NCBI RefSeq assembly: GCF_041261445.1
Contig: NZ_JBGCCU010000037.1
Location: 37,542-101,541, forward strand
Direction: 5' to 3'
Source of the DNA: Catenulispora sp. EB89
GTDB taxonomy: Bacteria > Actinomycetota > Actinomycetes > Streptomycetales > Catenulisporaceae
DNA: 64,000 nucleotides
Shown one piece after another: positions 1 through 8,655 of this stretch (the stretch's first letter is position 1; every line of letters begins with the position of its first letter). The position numbers and the translations under genes were made by a program. The notes beneath the pieces are model-generated. The model did not search any database, was not told the origin of the DNA, and saw only the letters and a list, made by a program, of their open reading frames with translations.

Positions 1-2
1 TG

Positions 3-191
3 GAGCTGGTCGGGTTCGACGACTTCGAGACCGCCGCGTTCGTGCCGTATCCGCTGACCGTGGTCTCCTACGACGTCCGCGAGATCGGACGCATCGGGGC
101 CCAGCTGCTGTTCGACCGGATCGCCGGGGACCGGTCACGGCCCAAGACGATCGTGGTTCCGACCGAGCTGGTAGTGCGCAGCGCCGGCTGA
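3..191 (+). CDS. LacI-family transcriptional regulator, C-terminal end (partial)
   Basis: The window opens inside this gene; only the last 62 residues and the stop are present. The segment reads as the end of a periplasmic-binding-protein-like ligand domain of a LacI/GalR regulator: GFDDFE near the start, then the PLTVV strand, a helix ending in LLFDRI, and the terminal VVPTELVVRSAG strand typical of this family. The DNA-binding half lies outside the window. Its position next to a perfect LacI-type palindrome at 1119-1130 suggests that it represses the sugar locus to its right and is released by a sugar or uronate ligand; the ligand is not readable from this fragment. Confidence 0.85.
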   Translation, partial: ELVGFDDFETAAFVPYPLTVVSYDVREIGRIGAQLLFDRIAGDRSRPKTIVVPTELVVRSAG

Positions 192-231
192 AACCGGCAC
201 GGCGTAGCCGACGCGCGCACTCTCGATTAAA

Positions 232-1083
232 TCAGACCTCGAATATACCTGCCGGCACTCCGCACACTCCGACGTCGACGGCGAAAACCGAGCCCGCCAA
301 AGGCTCGCGAGCTGCGTCGGTACCTTCAATGGCCGAAGTCACGAAGAGTACACCGTCCGCGCCGAACGCGCACGATGAAGGTTGCGAGACCGGGAAACGC
401 ACGGTGGCGAGTCGGCGGCCGCGCGGATCGTATCGCCGCACTTCAGCGGCGCCCCAGACGGCGAGCCACAGGCAACCGTCCTCGTCGACGCACAGTCCGT
501 CCGGCAGCCCGCCGTCGATGTGTATCAGTTCCCTGAGAGTGCCGAGCGTTCCGGTGTGCACGTCGAATTCGGCCGTCAACACCACGTGCCGCATGCTGTC
601 GGCCAGGTAGAAGACGGTGTCGTCGGGGCTCCAGCCCAGGCCGTTCGGCAACGTCAGTCCTTCAACCACGGTTCGGACTCCGTGCTGCGGGTCCCAGCAA
701 TGCAGCGCTCCGCGACCCGGATCGAAGGACAGTTCCGTGCTGCCTGCCCAGAAACGTCCTGCTGAGTCGCACTTGGCGTCGTTCATCCGCAACGCCGGAT
801 CAGCCAGCACTGGATGCTCGACGGAGAAGTCGCCGTCCGGTCTCAGTGTCCCGAAACCCTTCGCACACGCCGCGACCCAGCCTCCGCCGCGCCGCGGAGC
901 CACCGCGCCGAGGCTCATCCCGATCCTCGTGATCTCTGTCGCGGGACCGGGTTCCCACAGGTCAGCCTCCATCAGCCGGCCCTGCGGGATGTCCACGAAG
1001 ACCAGGCGTCCGGCCGCCTGCTCGACCACCGGCCCCTCCCCGACCTGAGCGTCGCAGGGGGCGAATATCTCTGGGCTGAACAT
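232..1083 (-). CDS. SMP-30/gluconolactonase/LRE family lactonase
   Basis: A 283-residue six-bladed beta-propeller lactonase of the SMP-30 family, cytoplasmic (no signal peptide). Family metal and substrate positions are visible: Glu in EGPVVEQ near the N-terminus, Asn in RMNDAKCD, Asn in LPNGLGWSPDD and Asp in GGLPDGLCVDEDG. The ATG at 1083 is chosen over an upstream in-frame start because a purine-rich GAAGGAAAGGAAAG lies just before it and the longer version would run across the operator. It diverges from the glycosidase operon. Family members hydrolyse sugar-acid lactones; because the operon encodes uronate dehydrogenase, which makes aldarolactones, hydrolysis of that product is the likely role (inference). 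Confidence 0.85.
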   Translation of the reverse strand: MFSPEIFAPCDAQVGEGPVVEQAAGRLVFVDIPQGRLMEADLWEPGPATEITRIGMSLGAVAPRRGGGWVAACAKGFGTLRPDGDFSVEHPVLADPALRMNDAKCDSAGRFWAGSTELSFDPGRGALHCWDPQHGVRTVVEGLTLPNGLGWSPDDTVFYLADSMRHVVLTAEFDVHTGTLGTLRELIHIDGGLPDGLCVDEDGCLWLAVWGAAEVRRYDPRGRRLATVRFPVSQPSSCAFGADGVLFVTSAIEGTDAAREPLAGSVFAVDVGVCGVPAGIFEV

Positions 1084-1118
1084 CGGAATGCGCTTTCCTT
1101 TCCTTCGCTGAAACTCTG

Positions 1119-1130
1119 GACAACGTTGTC
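1119..1130. promoter_or_regulatory. LacI-family operator palindrome
   Basis: GACAACGTTGTC is a perfect 12-bp palindrome with the central CG step typical of LacI/GalR operators. It lies in the divergent gap between the SMP-30 gene (start 1083) and the glycosidase (start 1175), so one site could control both directions. A second, imperfect copy sharing the first ten bases lies at 1330-1339 inside the glycosidase gene, 211 bp downstream, a spacing compatible with looping. Confidence 0.7.
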
Positions 1131-1174
1131 TCGGCGTGACTATGGTTCCAGCCAATCCCTTGAGAGGAACAGTG

Positions 1175-2950
1175 ATGACCTCCCTTCCCGACCCGCGTCG
1201 GCTGTGGAACGACGGTAGCGCCGTTGAGGTGCGAGGTACCGTCGTCACACGGTTGACTCCGGGCGCGGAACCGGTCCTCACCGCGGAATCCGAGGGCGGT
1301 GTCGTCGAGCTCGCCGGTGGGATGCCGGGGACAACGTTGGTACGCCTGGACATCCCGCTCGGCGGCGCCGTCGGCTACTGGCACCCGGCCGCCGGCTGGG
1401 ACCGCCACCTGGCCGCGGACTGGATGACCGGCTGGCGCGCGGTCGGCCTGTTCGACTCGGCGCCGCTGGGTTGTCTCTACGACGCCGCTGGAAACTCGCT
1501 GCTCGCTTACGCCACCGACCGTCTGGTCGCGACCACGCACGTGAGGTTCGGCGTCGGGGAGCGCACCGGCCGGTTCGGGATCTGGCTGGCCGTGGACCTG
1601 GAGCCCGGCGAGGTCTGCCGGATCCGAATAGCCGGTCCCGGACAGCCGCACGCCGACGCGCTGCGCGACCTGGCGCGCTGGCAGGCCTCTGAGACACCGT
1701 TGCCTGTGCCGGACGCCGGCCGGACCGCGACCTACTCCACCTGGTACTCCTACCACCAAGACGTGAGCGCGTCGGCGATCGAGGCCGAGGCCAAGCTGGC
1801 CGCCGAGGCAGGGTGCGGACTCCTCATCCTCGACGACGGCTGGCAGCGCGGCGGCACCGGCGGCGGCTACTCCGGCTGCGGCGACTGGGAGCCGGACTCC
1901 GAGAAGTTCCCCGACTTCGCCGCGCACGTCGCCGAGATCCACCAGACCGGGCTGAAGTACATGGCCTGGATCGCGCCGTTGTTGCTCGGCCAGAACAGCG
2001 CGGCAAGCAGAACACTCGCCGAGCTCGCGCCGCACGCCCGGCCCGAATGGCGGTGCCACGTCCTGGATCCGCGCCACGCCCGGGTCCGCGAGTTCGTCGT
2101 CGAGAGCTGCGCGCGCTTGATCGAGGAGTACGGACTCGACGGCCTGAAGATGGATTTCCTGGACTCCGCCTCGGCGTACGCGAGTGAGATGTACGCGGAC
2201 ACGGCCGCCGAGGACTGGATCCCGGACGTCGGCACCGCGATGCACACGATGCTCGCCGCCCTGCGCGACCGGCTCCGCGCCGTACGCGGTACCGATTTCC
2301 TCATCGAGTTCCGTCAGCCGTACACGGGCCCTGCGATGCTCGAGTACGCCAACCTGCTGCGCGCCAGCGACTGCCCGGCCGACGCGGTCGCCAACCGCGT
2401 GAAGTCCCTGGACCTGGCGCTGCTCGCGCCGGACGCCGCGATCCACTCCGACATGCTGATGTGGGACGCGACCGGCACCCCGGAGCAGGCCGCCCGGCAG
2501 CTGCTGGCGGTCCTGCACACCATCCCGCAGCTCTCGATGCGGCTCGGCGACCTGCCCGCCGAGCACCGCGCCATGACCGCCTTCTGGCTCGGCTTCTGGC
2601 GCGAGCGCCGCGAGCTGCTGACCCGCGGCCGACTGCGCGCCAGCCGTCCCGACGAGCTCTACTCCCTGGTGACCGCGTCCGACGCCGAGCGCGTCGTGGC
2701 GGTCCTGCACAGCGCACAGCACCTGGTCCCGCTCGCCCTGCGCGGGCTCCGCGAGGCCGCTGTGGTCAACGCCACCGGCGGCGACCGGATCGTCCTCGAC
2801 CTCTCGCACCAAGCCGACGTGCGCCTGACCGTGTCAGACGCCTGCGGTCGCACCGTCCGCATGGAGACCACACGCCTCGCCCTCGGGCCGTTCTCCGTCG
2901 CGGTTCCCCCTTCCGGCCTGTGCCTGATCACGCTGATCGCAGAGGCCTGA
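1175..2950 (+). CDS. GH36-type alpha-galactosidase/clan GH-D glycosidase
   Basis: A 591-residue retaining glycosidase without a signal peptide, so probably acting on imported oligosaccharides. The (beta/alpha)8 barrel begins near residue 185 (TWYSYH), carries the clan signature LILDDGWQ, then LKMDFLDS with the likely nucleophile Asp327, and RASDCPAD with the likely acid/base Asp399. The C-terminus is a small beta domain. The ATG at 1175 is preferred because GAGAGG lies 7 nt upstream; an in-frame ATG at 1136 would start six bases after the operator and has no ribosome site. It is first in the operon, 30 bp before the secreted hydrolase. Exact substrate specificity (alpha-galactoside or another alpha-linked sugar) cannot be read from the sequence. 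Confidence 0.8.
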   Translation: MTSLPDPRRLWNDGSAVEVRGTVVTRLTPGAEPVLTAESEGGVVELAGGMPGTTLVRLDIPLGGAVGYWHPAAGWDRHLAADWMTGWRAVGLFDSAPLGCLYDAAGNSLLAYATDRLVATTHVRFGVGERTGRFGIWLAVDLEPGEVCRIRIAGPGQPHADALRDLARWQASETPLPVPDAGRTATYSTWYSYHQDVSASAIEAEAKLAAEAGCGLLILDDGWQRGGTGGGYSGCGDWEPDSEKFPDFAAHVAEIHQTGLKYMAWIAPLLLGQNSAASRTLAELAPHARPEWRCHVLDPRHARVREFVVESCARLIEEYGLDGLKMDFLDSASAYASEMYADTAAEDWIPDVGTAMHTMLAALRDRLRAVRGTDFLIEFRQPYTGPAMLEYANLLRASDCPADAVANRVKSLDLALLAPDAAIHSDMLMWDATGTPEQAARQLLAVLHTIPQLSMRLGDLPAEHRAMTAFWLGFWRERRELLTRGRLRASRPDELYSLVTASDAERVVAVLHSAQHLVPLALRGLREAAVVNATGGDRIVLDLSHQADVRLTVSDACGRTVRMETTRLALGPFSVAVPPSGLCLITLIAEA

Positions 2951-2980
2951 AAACCCCTTCCTTCCACGGAGGCCCGAGAA

Positions 2981-5848
2981 ATGATCAACCCTGAGATCAG
3001 CCGTCGCCGCGCGCTGGGTTACGGTGCGGCGGCCACCGCCGGCGCGGCAGCGGCAAGCATGATCGGCAGCCAAAGCGCTCATGCCGAGACGGCGACAGCC
3101 GCCGGCGCCGCCCCCGCAGCCGTCCGCATCCCGTTGGTGGACGTCAACTTCACCGACACCACAGGGCTCTACATCGCCGACCCGACCAGCGGCACCGCCC
3201 CGGCGGCGCTGGTCGTGACCTTCAACAGCACGGTGGCGATGACCGGCGCCATCGCCTGGACCCTGACCCGGCGCGGCACCACGCAGCTGGGCACCGGCAC
3301 CTCGCCGTTCAACGCCCCGGCCGGGACGCCGGGCGTGGTCACCATCCCGCTCGGCGCGCTGAGCCCGGACCACTACCAGGTGGCGGTCACCGTCACCAAG
3401 TCCGACAACACGGTGCTGATCGCCGCCACGCACGGCCTCGGCGTGATCCGGCAGACGGTCACCGGGGTGCGCCCGAACTCGGTGTTCGGCCTCGGCATCC
3501 GGCCCGAGGGCACCTGGGCGGTGAGCCAGCAGATCGCCTCGCGCATGGGGGTGAAGTGGACCCGCGGCATCGTGGCCGTCGAGCCGGACACCGTCGCCCC
3601 CTCCCCCGGCGTGTTCTGGGACCAGACCGCGATCGACGCCGCGCGCGCCGAGGTCCAGAACTGGCTCTCGCTCGGCATCACGCCGATCGGCGGCATCAAC
3701 TACAACATGTCCTGGAACGTGGAGCCGCTGCCCAACGGCACGATCCCGCTGCCGTACCAGAACCGGCCGAAGGACATGGTCGCGCACTCGGAGATGGTGT
3801 ACCACAGCATCGCGCCGCTCCAGGACCTGGTGCAGAACTGGGAGCTGTGGAACGAGCCGTGGGTGCACGGCTGGTCCTGGGCGACCGGCACGGCGCAGGA
3901 CTACCGCGACATGACCAAGCTGATCTGGGACCTGGTCAAGCCGGACTACCCGGACGTGAACCTGATCGGCGGCGGCTCGGTCACCTACAACCGGGACATC
4001 GTCTACGCGCTCGGCTCGGACAAGACCGGCTACATCGACGGCTCGGTGAACCACGCGTACGGCTATCCGGACGCGACGCAGTACGCGATGACGAAGACGC
4101 AGATCAAGCTGGACAAGAAATACGGCCAGACCCAGGGCCGGGCCGGCCAGTGGCAGACGGAGCTGGGCACGGCGGCCTCGTTCCAGTTCCCGGACTACCC
4201 GGTGACCATGCGGCAGTACGGCGTAGCCCGCACCCTGACCCCGAACTACCTCCTGCACATGCTGGCCGGGGCCGAGGAGAACTCGCCGGTCAAGGTGTTC
4301 TGGTTCTCGCTGTGCTACGACGCGACGTACTCGGGCGCCGAGTTCAACATGTACGACAACAAGACCAAGAGCCCGAGCGCGCCGATCGTCGCCTACTCCA
4401 CGATGACCCGCGTCCTGGAGGACTGCCAGCTGCTCGAAGAGCTCTACCCGACGGCGAAGTCGACGTGGGGCTTCCTGTTCAAGCACGCCGACGGCAAGGG
4501 CCGCGCGGCGATCTACGCCGACCAGCTCTACGACGGCACGATGGAGCACCAGAACGTCGGCTACACCGGGACGCTGACCCTGAACAACGCCCGGCACGTG
4601 CGGGTCTACGACTACCTCGGCACGCAGCTGGCCGACGGCAGCAAGTCCACGGTCACGCTGCCGCTGAACCCGTGGGAGGTTCTGTACTTCGACACGGATC
4701 TGCGGCCGAACGATCTCAGGATGCTGCTGACCGAGGGTGCCGTGTTCACCTACGACGAGCCGGTGAAGGTGACGCCGCTGTCGTTCGTGAAGCCGATCGG
4801 CGACGGCAGCACCATCGATCTGCGCGTGGAGAACGTCTCCCCGGCTCCTCTGCACGCCAACGTCACGATGACGCCGCCGGCCGGCTGGAGCACGCCGACC
4901 GCGACCCGGCCGGTGCTGCTGGCGCCGGGTGAGTGTCAGGTCGTGTCGTGGCCGGCGCAGACCACGCAGGTCGATCCGAACAACCAGTACCCGATCGGGT
5001 ACGACGTGACGATCCCGGGGCGCGACGGCTTCCATCTGAAGGGTTCGCAGACGGTCCAGCTCGCCTACGTGCCGAACCGCTCGATCACCGTGGGCGGCAG
5101 CGCGAGCCAGTGGAACGGCGTCGTGCCGGTCACGATGTCCAGCACCGTGCTGCTCGCCGGCGTCAGCGACACCAAGACGTACACCTACCAGACCGCGTGG
5201 GACAGCACGAGCCTGTACGTGCGCGCGGTCATCGAGGACGACACGCAGTCCTCGAACCTCATATGGGCCTCGGCACAGGGGCAGTACCTGTTCCCGTTCG
5301 CCGCCGACAGCATCCAGATCGGCTTCAACGTCGTCGCCAACCCCGACGACCTGCTGGCCGGCGACCCGCACTACGAGAAGTGCCTGGTCTCGGCCTCGCA
5401 CCTGTTCGTCGCCACGCTGCCCTTCGGCGCCGGCGAGCTGCACCGCCAGCTGGCGCCCGGTACGAACTACCAGACGTTCTACCCGACCAACGCGGTCCTC
5501 CCGACTCCGCTGGGCCAGCTGGACGCGCACGCCACCACCGGCGCCGACGGCCGGGTGGTCGTCACCCGCGACGAGACGAACAAGCTGACGACGTACGAGC
5601 TGGCGATCAACTGGAACCAGCTCCCTGATCTGTACGCGGCAATCCAGGCCCTTACGGCCGGCCAGGTCCACGAGGCCACCATGGCGGTCCAGGTCAACGA
5701 CCGCGGCAAGAACAGCCACGGCGCCACGTACTGGACGGCGAAGAACGAGGGAACCGCCTCGGGCTGCTACAACTTCGCCCCGTTCTGGGGCACCGGCGCG
5801 CAGTTCACCGGCGGCCGGATCGACACCCGTTGGGGGATCGGACAGTGA
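2981..5848 (+). CDS. Tat-exported GH39-like glycoside hydrolase with C-terminal CBM9-like domain
   Basis: A 955-residue secreted enzyme. The N-terminus has a twin-arginine signal (SRRRALGYG, then a hydrophobic Ala/Gly stretch ending SAHA). A TIM barrel of about residues 155-480 carries WELWNEPW with the likely acid/base Glu292 and QWQTELGT with the likely nucleophile Glu394, the clan GH-A arrangement seen in GH39 and related families. A beta-sandwich follows, and residues about 700-955 (from SITVGGSASQWNG) resemble a CBM9/DOMON-like carbohydrate-binding domain. GGAGG lies 8 nt before the ATG. It probably makes the first extracellular cut for the transporter and cytoplasmic enzymes downstream. 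Family assignment is from motif pattern; the substrate is unknown. Confidence 0.75.
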   Translation: MINPEISRRRALGYGAAATAGAAAASMIGSQSAHAETATAAGAAPAAVRIPLVDVNFTDTTGLYIADPTSGTAPAALVVTFNSTVAMTGAIAWTLTRRGTTQLGTGTSPFNAPAGTPGVVTIPLGALSPDHYQVAVTVTKSDNTVLIAATHGLGVIRQTVTGVRPNSVFGLGIRPEGTWAVSQQIASRMGVKWTRGIVAVEPDTVAPSPGVFWDQTAIDAARAEVQNWLSLGITPIGGINYNMSWNVEPLPNGTIPLPYQNRPKDMVAHSEMVYHSIAPLQDLVQNWELWNEPWVHGWSWATGTAQDYRDMTKLIWDLVKPDYPDVNLIGGGSVTYNRDIVYALGSDKTGYIDGSVNHAYGYPDATQYAMTKTQIKLDKKYGQTQGRAGQWQTELGTAASFQFPDYPVTMRQYGVARTLTPNYLLHMLAGAEENSPVKVFWFSLCYDATYSGAEFNMYDNKTKSPSAPIVAYSTMTRVLEDCQLLEELYPTAKSTWGFLFKHADGKGRAAIYADQLYDGTMEHQNVGYTGTLTLNNARHVRVYDYLGTQLADGSKSTVTLPLNPWEVLYFDTDLRPNDLRMLLTEGAVFTYDEPVKVTPLSFVKPIGDGSTIDLRVENVSPAPLHANVTMTPPAGWSTPTATRPVLLAPGECQVVSWPAQTTQVDPNNQYPIGYDVTIPGRDGFHLKGSQTVQLAYVPNRSITVGGSASQWNGVVPVTMSSTVLLAGVSDTKTYTYQTAWDSTSLYVRAVIEDDTQSSNLIWASAQGQYLFPFAADSIQIGFNVVANPDDLLAGDPHYEKCLVSASHLFVATLPFGAGELHRQLAPGTNYQTFYPTNAVLPTPLGQLDAHATTGADGRVVVTRDETNKLTTYELAINWNQLPDLYAAIQALTAGQVHEATMAVQVNDRGKNSHGATYWTAKNEGTASGCYNFAPFWGTGAQFTGGRIDTRWGIGQ

Positions 5849-7194
5849 CCTCGCACGACGAACTCCGGCCTGCCGAACCGCCTTGGGCGGCGCCCTCCGG
5901 CGGGCCGGACTCCGGCGCCGACTCCAGCACCGACGCCGGCCCCGACACCGGTACCAGCTCCGGCGTCCGCATCACCGGCGTCCGGACCATCCTCACCGCG
6001 CCGACCGGAACCACGCTGGTCATCGTCCGGATCGACACGAACCAGCCGGGCCTGTACGGGCTCGGATGCGCGACCTTCACCCAGCGCGCCAAGGCGGTCG
6101 CGACCGCGGTCGACGAGTACCTGGCGCCGCAGCTGATCGGCCGCGATCCGGCCGACATCACGGACATCGTCAGCACCCTGCATGTCAGCGGCTATTGGCG
6201 CTCCGGCCCCGTGCTGAACAACGCCCTGTCGGGCGTCGACATGGCGCTGTGGGACATCAAGGGCAAGGTCGCCGGGCTCCCGGTGTGGCAGCTGCTCGGA
6301 GGGCGCTGCCGCACCGCGGTCCCGCTCTACACCCACGCCGCCGGGGTGGACGCCAAGGCGGTCGCCGAGGAGGTCCAGGAATGGATCGAAGCCGGCTACA
6401 CACACGTGCGCTGTCAGGTCGCCGTCCCTGGCGGCGGCACCTACGGCGCACCGAAGGCGGCGGGCGGGACCGGGAGTGAGGGCTACCGGCGCCCGCTCGT
6501 CGCCGACGCGTGGGATCCCCGCGCGTATCTGCGGACGGTGCGCGGCCTGTTCGAGCACCTGCGCAGCGAGGTGGGCTCGGAAGTGGAGCTGATCCACGAC
6601 GTGCACGAGCGCGTGCACCCCACCGAGGCCGTGCGGCTGGCCAAGGATCTGGAGCCGTACGACCTGTTCTACCTGGAGGACCCGGTCGCCCCGGAGGACC
6701 TCGACTGGCTCCGCGCCATCCGGAACCAGAGCGCGACGCCGATCGCGATCGGTGAGCTGTTCGTCAACCCCGCCGAGTACCGACCGGTGATCACCGAGCG
6801 CCTGTGCGACTTCATCAGGGTCCACATATCGGCGATCGGCGGCCTGACCCCGGCCTGGCGGCTGGCGAACCTCGCCGAGAGCTTCGGCGTGCGCACCGCG
6901 TGGCACGGCCCCGGCGACGTCTCGCCGATCGGCCACGCCGCCAACCTCGCCCTGGACCTGGCCAGCCCGAACTTCGGGATCCAGGAGCAGCACCTGTTCG
7001 CCGACCAGCACCGGGAAGTGTTCCCGGGCTGCCCGGAGATCCGGGACGGCCACCTGTGGCCGTCGGACGCGCCGGGGCTCGGCGTCGACCTCGACGAAGC
7101 CCTGGCCGCCGAGTACCCGCCGGCCGCGAAGGCCGAGCCCGGTCACGCCTGGCGCCCTCCGCGCCGGGGCGACGGTGCGCTGCAACGCCCGTAG
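5845..7194 (+). CDS. Enolase-superfamily sugar-acid dehydratase, ManD/RspA type
   Basis: A 449-residue member of the mandelate racemase/enolase superfamily, subgroup containing D-mannonate dehydratase ManD and RspA. Evidence: RSGPVLNNALSGVDMALWD in the capping region, metal ligands in LIHDVHERV (Asp), YLEDPVAPED (Glu) and IGELFVN (Glu), then AWHGPGDVSP and NFGIQEQ typical of this subgroup. The GTG at 5845 overlaps the preceding stop by 4 nt and is preceded by GGGGGA; a TTG 15 nt earlier is less likely. Residues about 10-40 form an unusual Ser/Asp/Gly/Pro-rich tail not usual in the family. It would dehydrate mannonate, gluconate or another aldonate to a 2-keto-3-deoxy acid. Confidence 0.8.
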   Translation: MTSHDELRPAEPPWAAPSGGPDSGADSSTDAGPDTGTSSGVRITGVRTILTAPTGTTLVIVRIDTNQPGLYGLGCATFTQRAKAVATAVDEYLAPQLIGRDPADITDIVSTLHVSGYWRSGPVLNNALSGVDMALWDIKGKVAGLPVWQLLGGRCRTAVPLYTHAAGVDAKAVAEEVQEWIEAGYTHVRCQVAVPGGGTYGAPKAAGGTGSEGYRRPLVADAWDPRAYLRTVRGLFEHLRSEVGSEVELIHDVHERVHPTEAVRLAKDLEPYDLFYLEDPVAPEDLDWLRAIRNQSATPIAIGELFVNPAEYRPVITERLCDFIRVHISAIGGLTPAWRLANLAESFGVRTAWHGPGDVSPIGHAANLALDLASPNFGIQEQHLFADQHREVFPGCPEIRDGHLWPSDAPGLGVDLDEALAAEYPPAAKAEPGHAWRPPRRGDGALQRP

Positions 7195-7235
7195 TTCGTC
7201 CCCGCCCAGGAATCAGGAAACGGAGATAGCCCGTC

Positions 7236-8591
7236 ATGAGCATCCGCAGACCGGTCGCGATCGCCCTCGTGACCGTCGTGGCCGCGACGACCGCGGCCGC
7301 GTGTTCGTCCAGCAAGTCCTCCGGGTCGGGCTCGTCCGGCCCCAAGGTGACGCTGACCGTCGCCGAGTGGACCAACCCCGGCGCGGTGGACTTCACCAAG
7401 GCCCTCAACGCGCAGTTCGAGAAGGCGCATCCCGGCGTCACGGTCAACTTCCAGAACACCTCGACCGCGAACGGCGCCTGGGGACAGCTGTCCACCAGCC
7501 TGTTGCAGTCGAAGTCGGTGGACGTGCTGGCGCAGTTCGCACCGACGCAGAAGGCGTTCCCACCGAGCTTCACCAACATCAAGCCCGGCGGTCCGGCGGC
7601 GCTGATCGAGGCCGGCCAGCTGGTCGACCTGAAGGACCAGCCGTTCATGAAGAACTACGACATGACGGCGCAGCAGGCGGCGGTCGGCTACAACGGCGGC
7701 GTGTACGGCGTGATGGCCGCGGAGTACGCCGGGGCCGGGGCGATCTGGTACAAGAAGGACCTGCTCGCCAAGTACAACATGGCCGTCCCGACCACCTTCT
7801 CGGAGTTCCTGGCCGACTGCGCGCAGCTCAAGGCGGCCGGCAAGACCCCGATCTTCCTGGCCGGCAAGGTCGGGATGCAGGGCGGTATCTGGCAGGGCAT
7901 TGAGAACCAGACGCTGATGGCCGGCAAGCAGCCGACGGACTCCGTCCAGGTCTCCTCCGACCGCGCGAACGCGTTCTGGCAGGGCACGCAGAACTGGAAC
8001 GCCCAGACCTACAAGGACATCGGCGCGAAGTACCAGCAGGTCATGCAGTACATCGAGCCGGCCGCCTCGGGCGTGGACCAGCAGACCGCGCCGGGCATCT
8101 GGGCGGTCAAGACCGACGACTACCCGTTCCTGCTGGACGGCTCGTGGGACTCCGCGACCATCCTGAAGGCGAACCCGAAGCTGAACGCGGGCCTGTTCGT
8201 GCTGCCGGGGACCGACAACGCCGCGGACAACCGGGTGCCGGTCAAGCCGGACCTGACCTGGGTGGTGCCGACCTCGGCCCCGCACAAGGACCTGGCGATG
8301 CAGTGGCTGGCGATGTTCTCCGACCCGGCGAACTACCAGAACTGGCTCAAGGCCACCGGCTCGATGTCGACCGAGCCCGCGGTCAGCAACACCGGCACGT
8401 CCTGGATGGACTGGCTGAACCAGCACACGTCGGACTCGTTCGTGCAGCTGACGACGCCGTGGATCCCGCAGGGCGCGTCGAACGACGCCGCCGGACCGGA
8501 CTACTACAAGTTGTCCCCGATCGGCTCGGACAGCCTGGACACGATCCTGAACCGCTCCGCGTCGGCCTACACGAAGTCCATCGGCAAGTAA
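7236..8591 (+). CDS. ABC transporter sugar-binding lipoprotein
   Basis: A 451-residue extracellular solute-binding protein of the family 1 (maltose-type) class. The signal peptide ends in a lipobox with the lipidated cysteine at position 23 (TTAAAC), followed by a Ser/Gly linker. VTLTVAEWTNPG begins the first lobe and the protein keeps normal family length. A GGAAACGGAGATAG stretch precedes the ATG. It is followed by two permeases but no ATPase gene; actinobacteria commonly energise such importers with one shared MsiK-type ATPase encoded elsewhere. Given the neighbours it probably binds oligosaccharides released by the hydrolase at 2981-5848. Confidence 0.88.
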   Translation: MSIRRPVAIALVTVVAATTAAACSSSKSSGSGSSGPKVTLTVAEWTNPGAVDFTKALNAQFEKAHPGVTVNFQNTSTANGAWGQLSTSLLQSKSVDVLAQFAPTQKAFPPSFTNIKPGGPAALIEAGQLVDLKDQPFMKNYDMTAQQAAVGYNGGVYGVMAAEYAGAGAIWYKKDLLAKYNMAVPTTFSEFLADCAQLKAAGKTPIFLAGKVGMQGGIWQGIENQTLMAGKQPTDSVQVSSDRANAFWQGTQNWNAQTYKDIGAKYQQVMQYIEPAASGVDQQTAPGIWAVKTDDYPFLLDGSWDSATILKANPKLNAGLFVLPGTDNAADNRVPVKPDLTWVVPTSAPHKDLAMQWLAMFSDPANYQNWLKATGSMSTEPAVSNTGTSWMDWLNQHTSDSFVQLTTPWIPQGASNDAAGPDYYKLSPIGSDSLDTILNRSASAYTKSIGK

Positions 8592-8602
8592 GGACCCTCC
8601 CT

Positions 8603-8630
8603 GTGGTCCCGCCGAGGTCGGCGGGACCAC
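8603..8630. promoter_or_regulatory. Intercistronic 12-bp hairpin between binding protein and permease genes
   Basis: GTGGTCCCGCCG and its exact reverse complement are separated by the four bases AGGT. There is no T-tract on either side, so this is not a classical terminator. Hairpins in this position in binding-protein operons commonly protect the 3' end of the upstream message, giving more binding protein than permease; that role here is inference. Confidence 0.6.
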
Positions 8631-8655
8631 ACCAGCACCGTTGAGAGGAGGCGGC

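Noticed and set aside
962..2812. Long open frame opposite the GH36 gene
   Set aside because: It is the antisense shadow of a high-GC gene; the product is low-complexity Arg/Gly/Val sequence and the plus-strand gene has clear catalytic motifs.
2834..5719. 961-codon minus-strand open frame
   Set aside because: Shadow of the Tat-exported hydrolase; composition is Arg/Val/Asp-rich with no domain.
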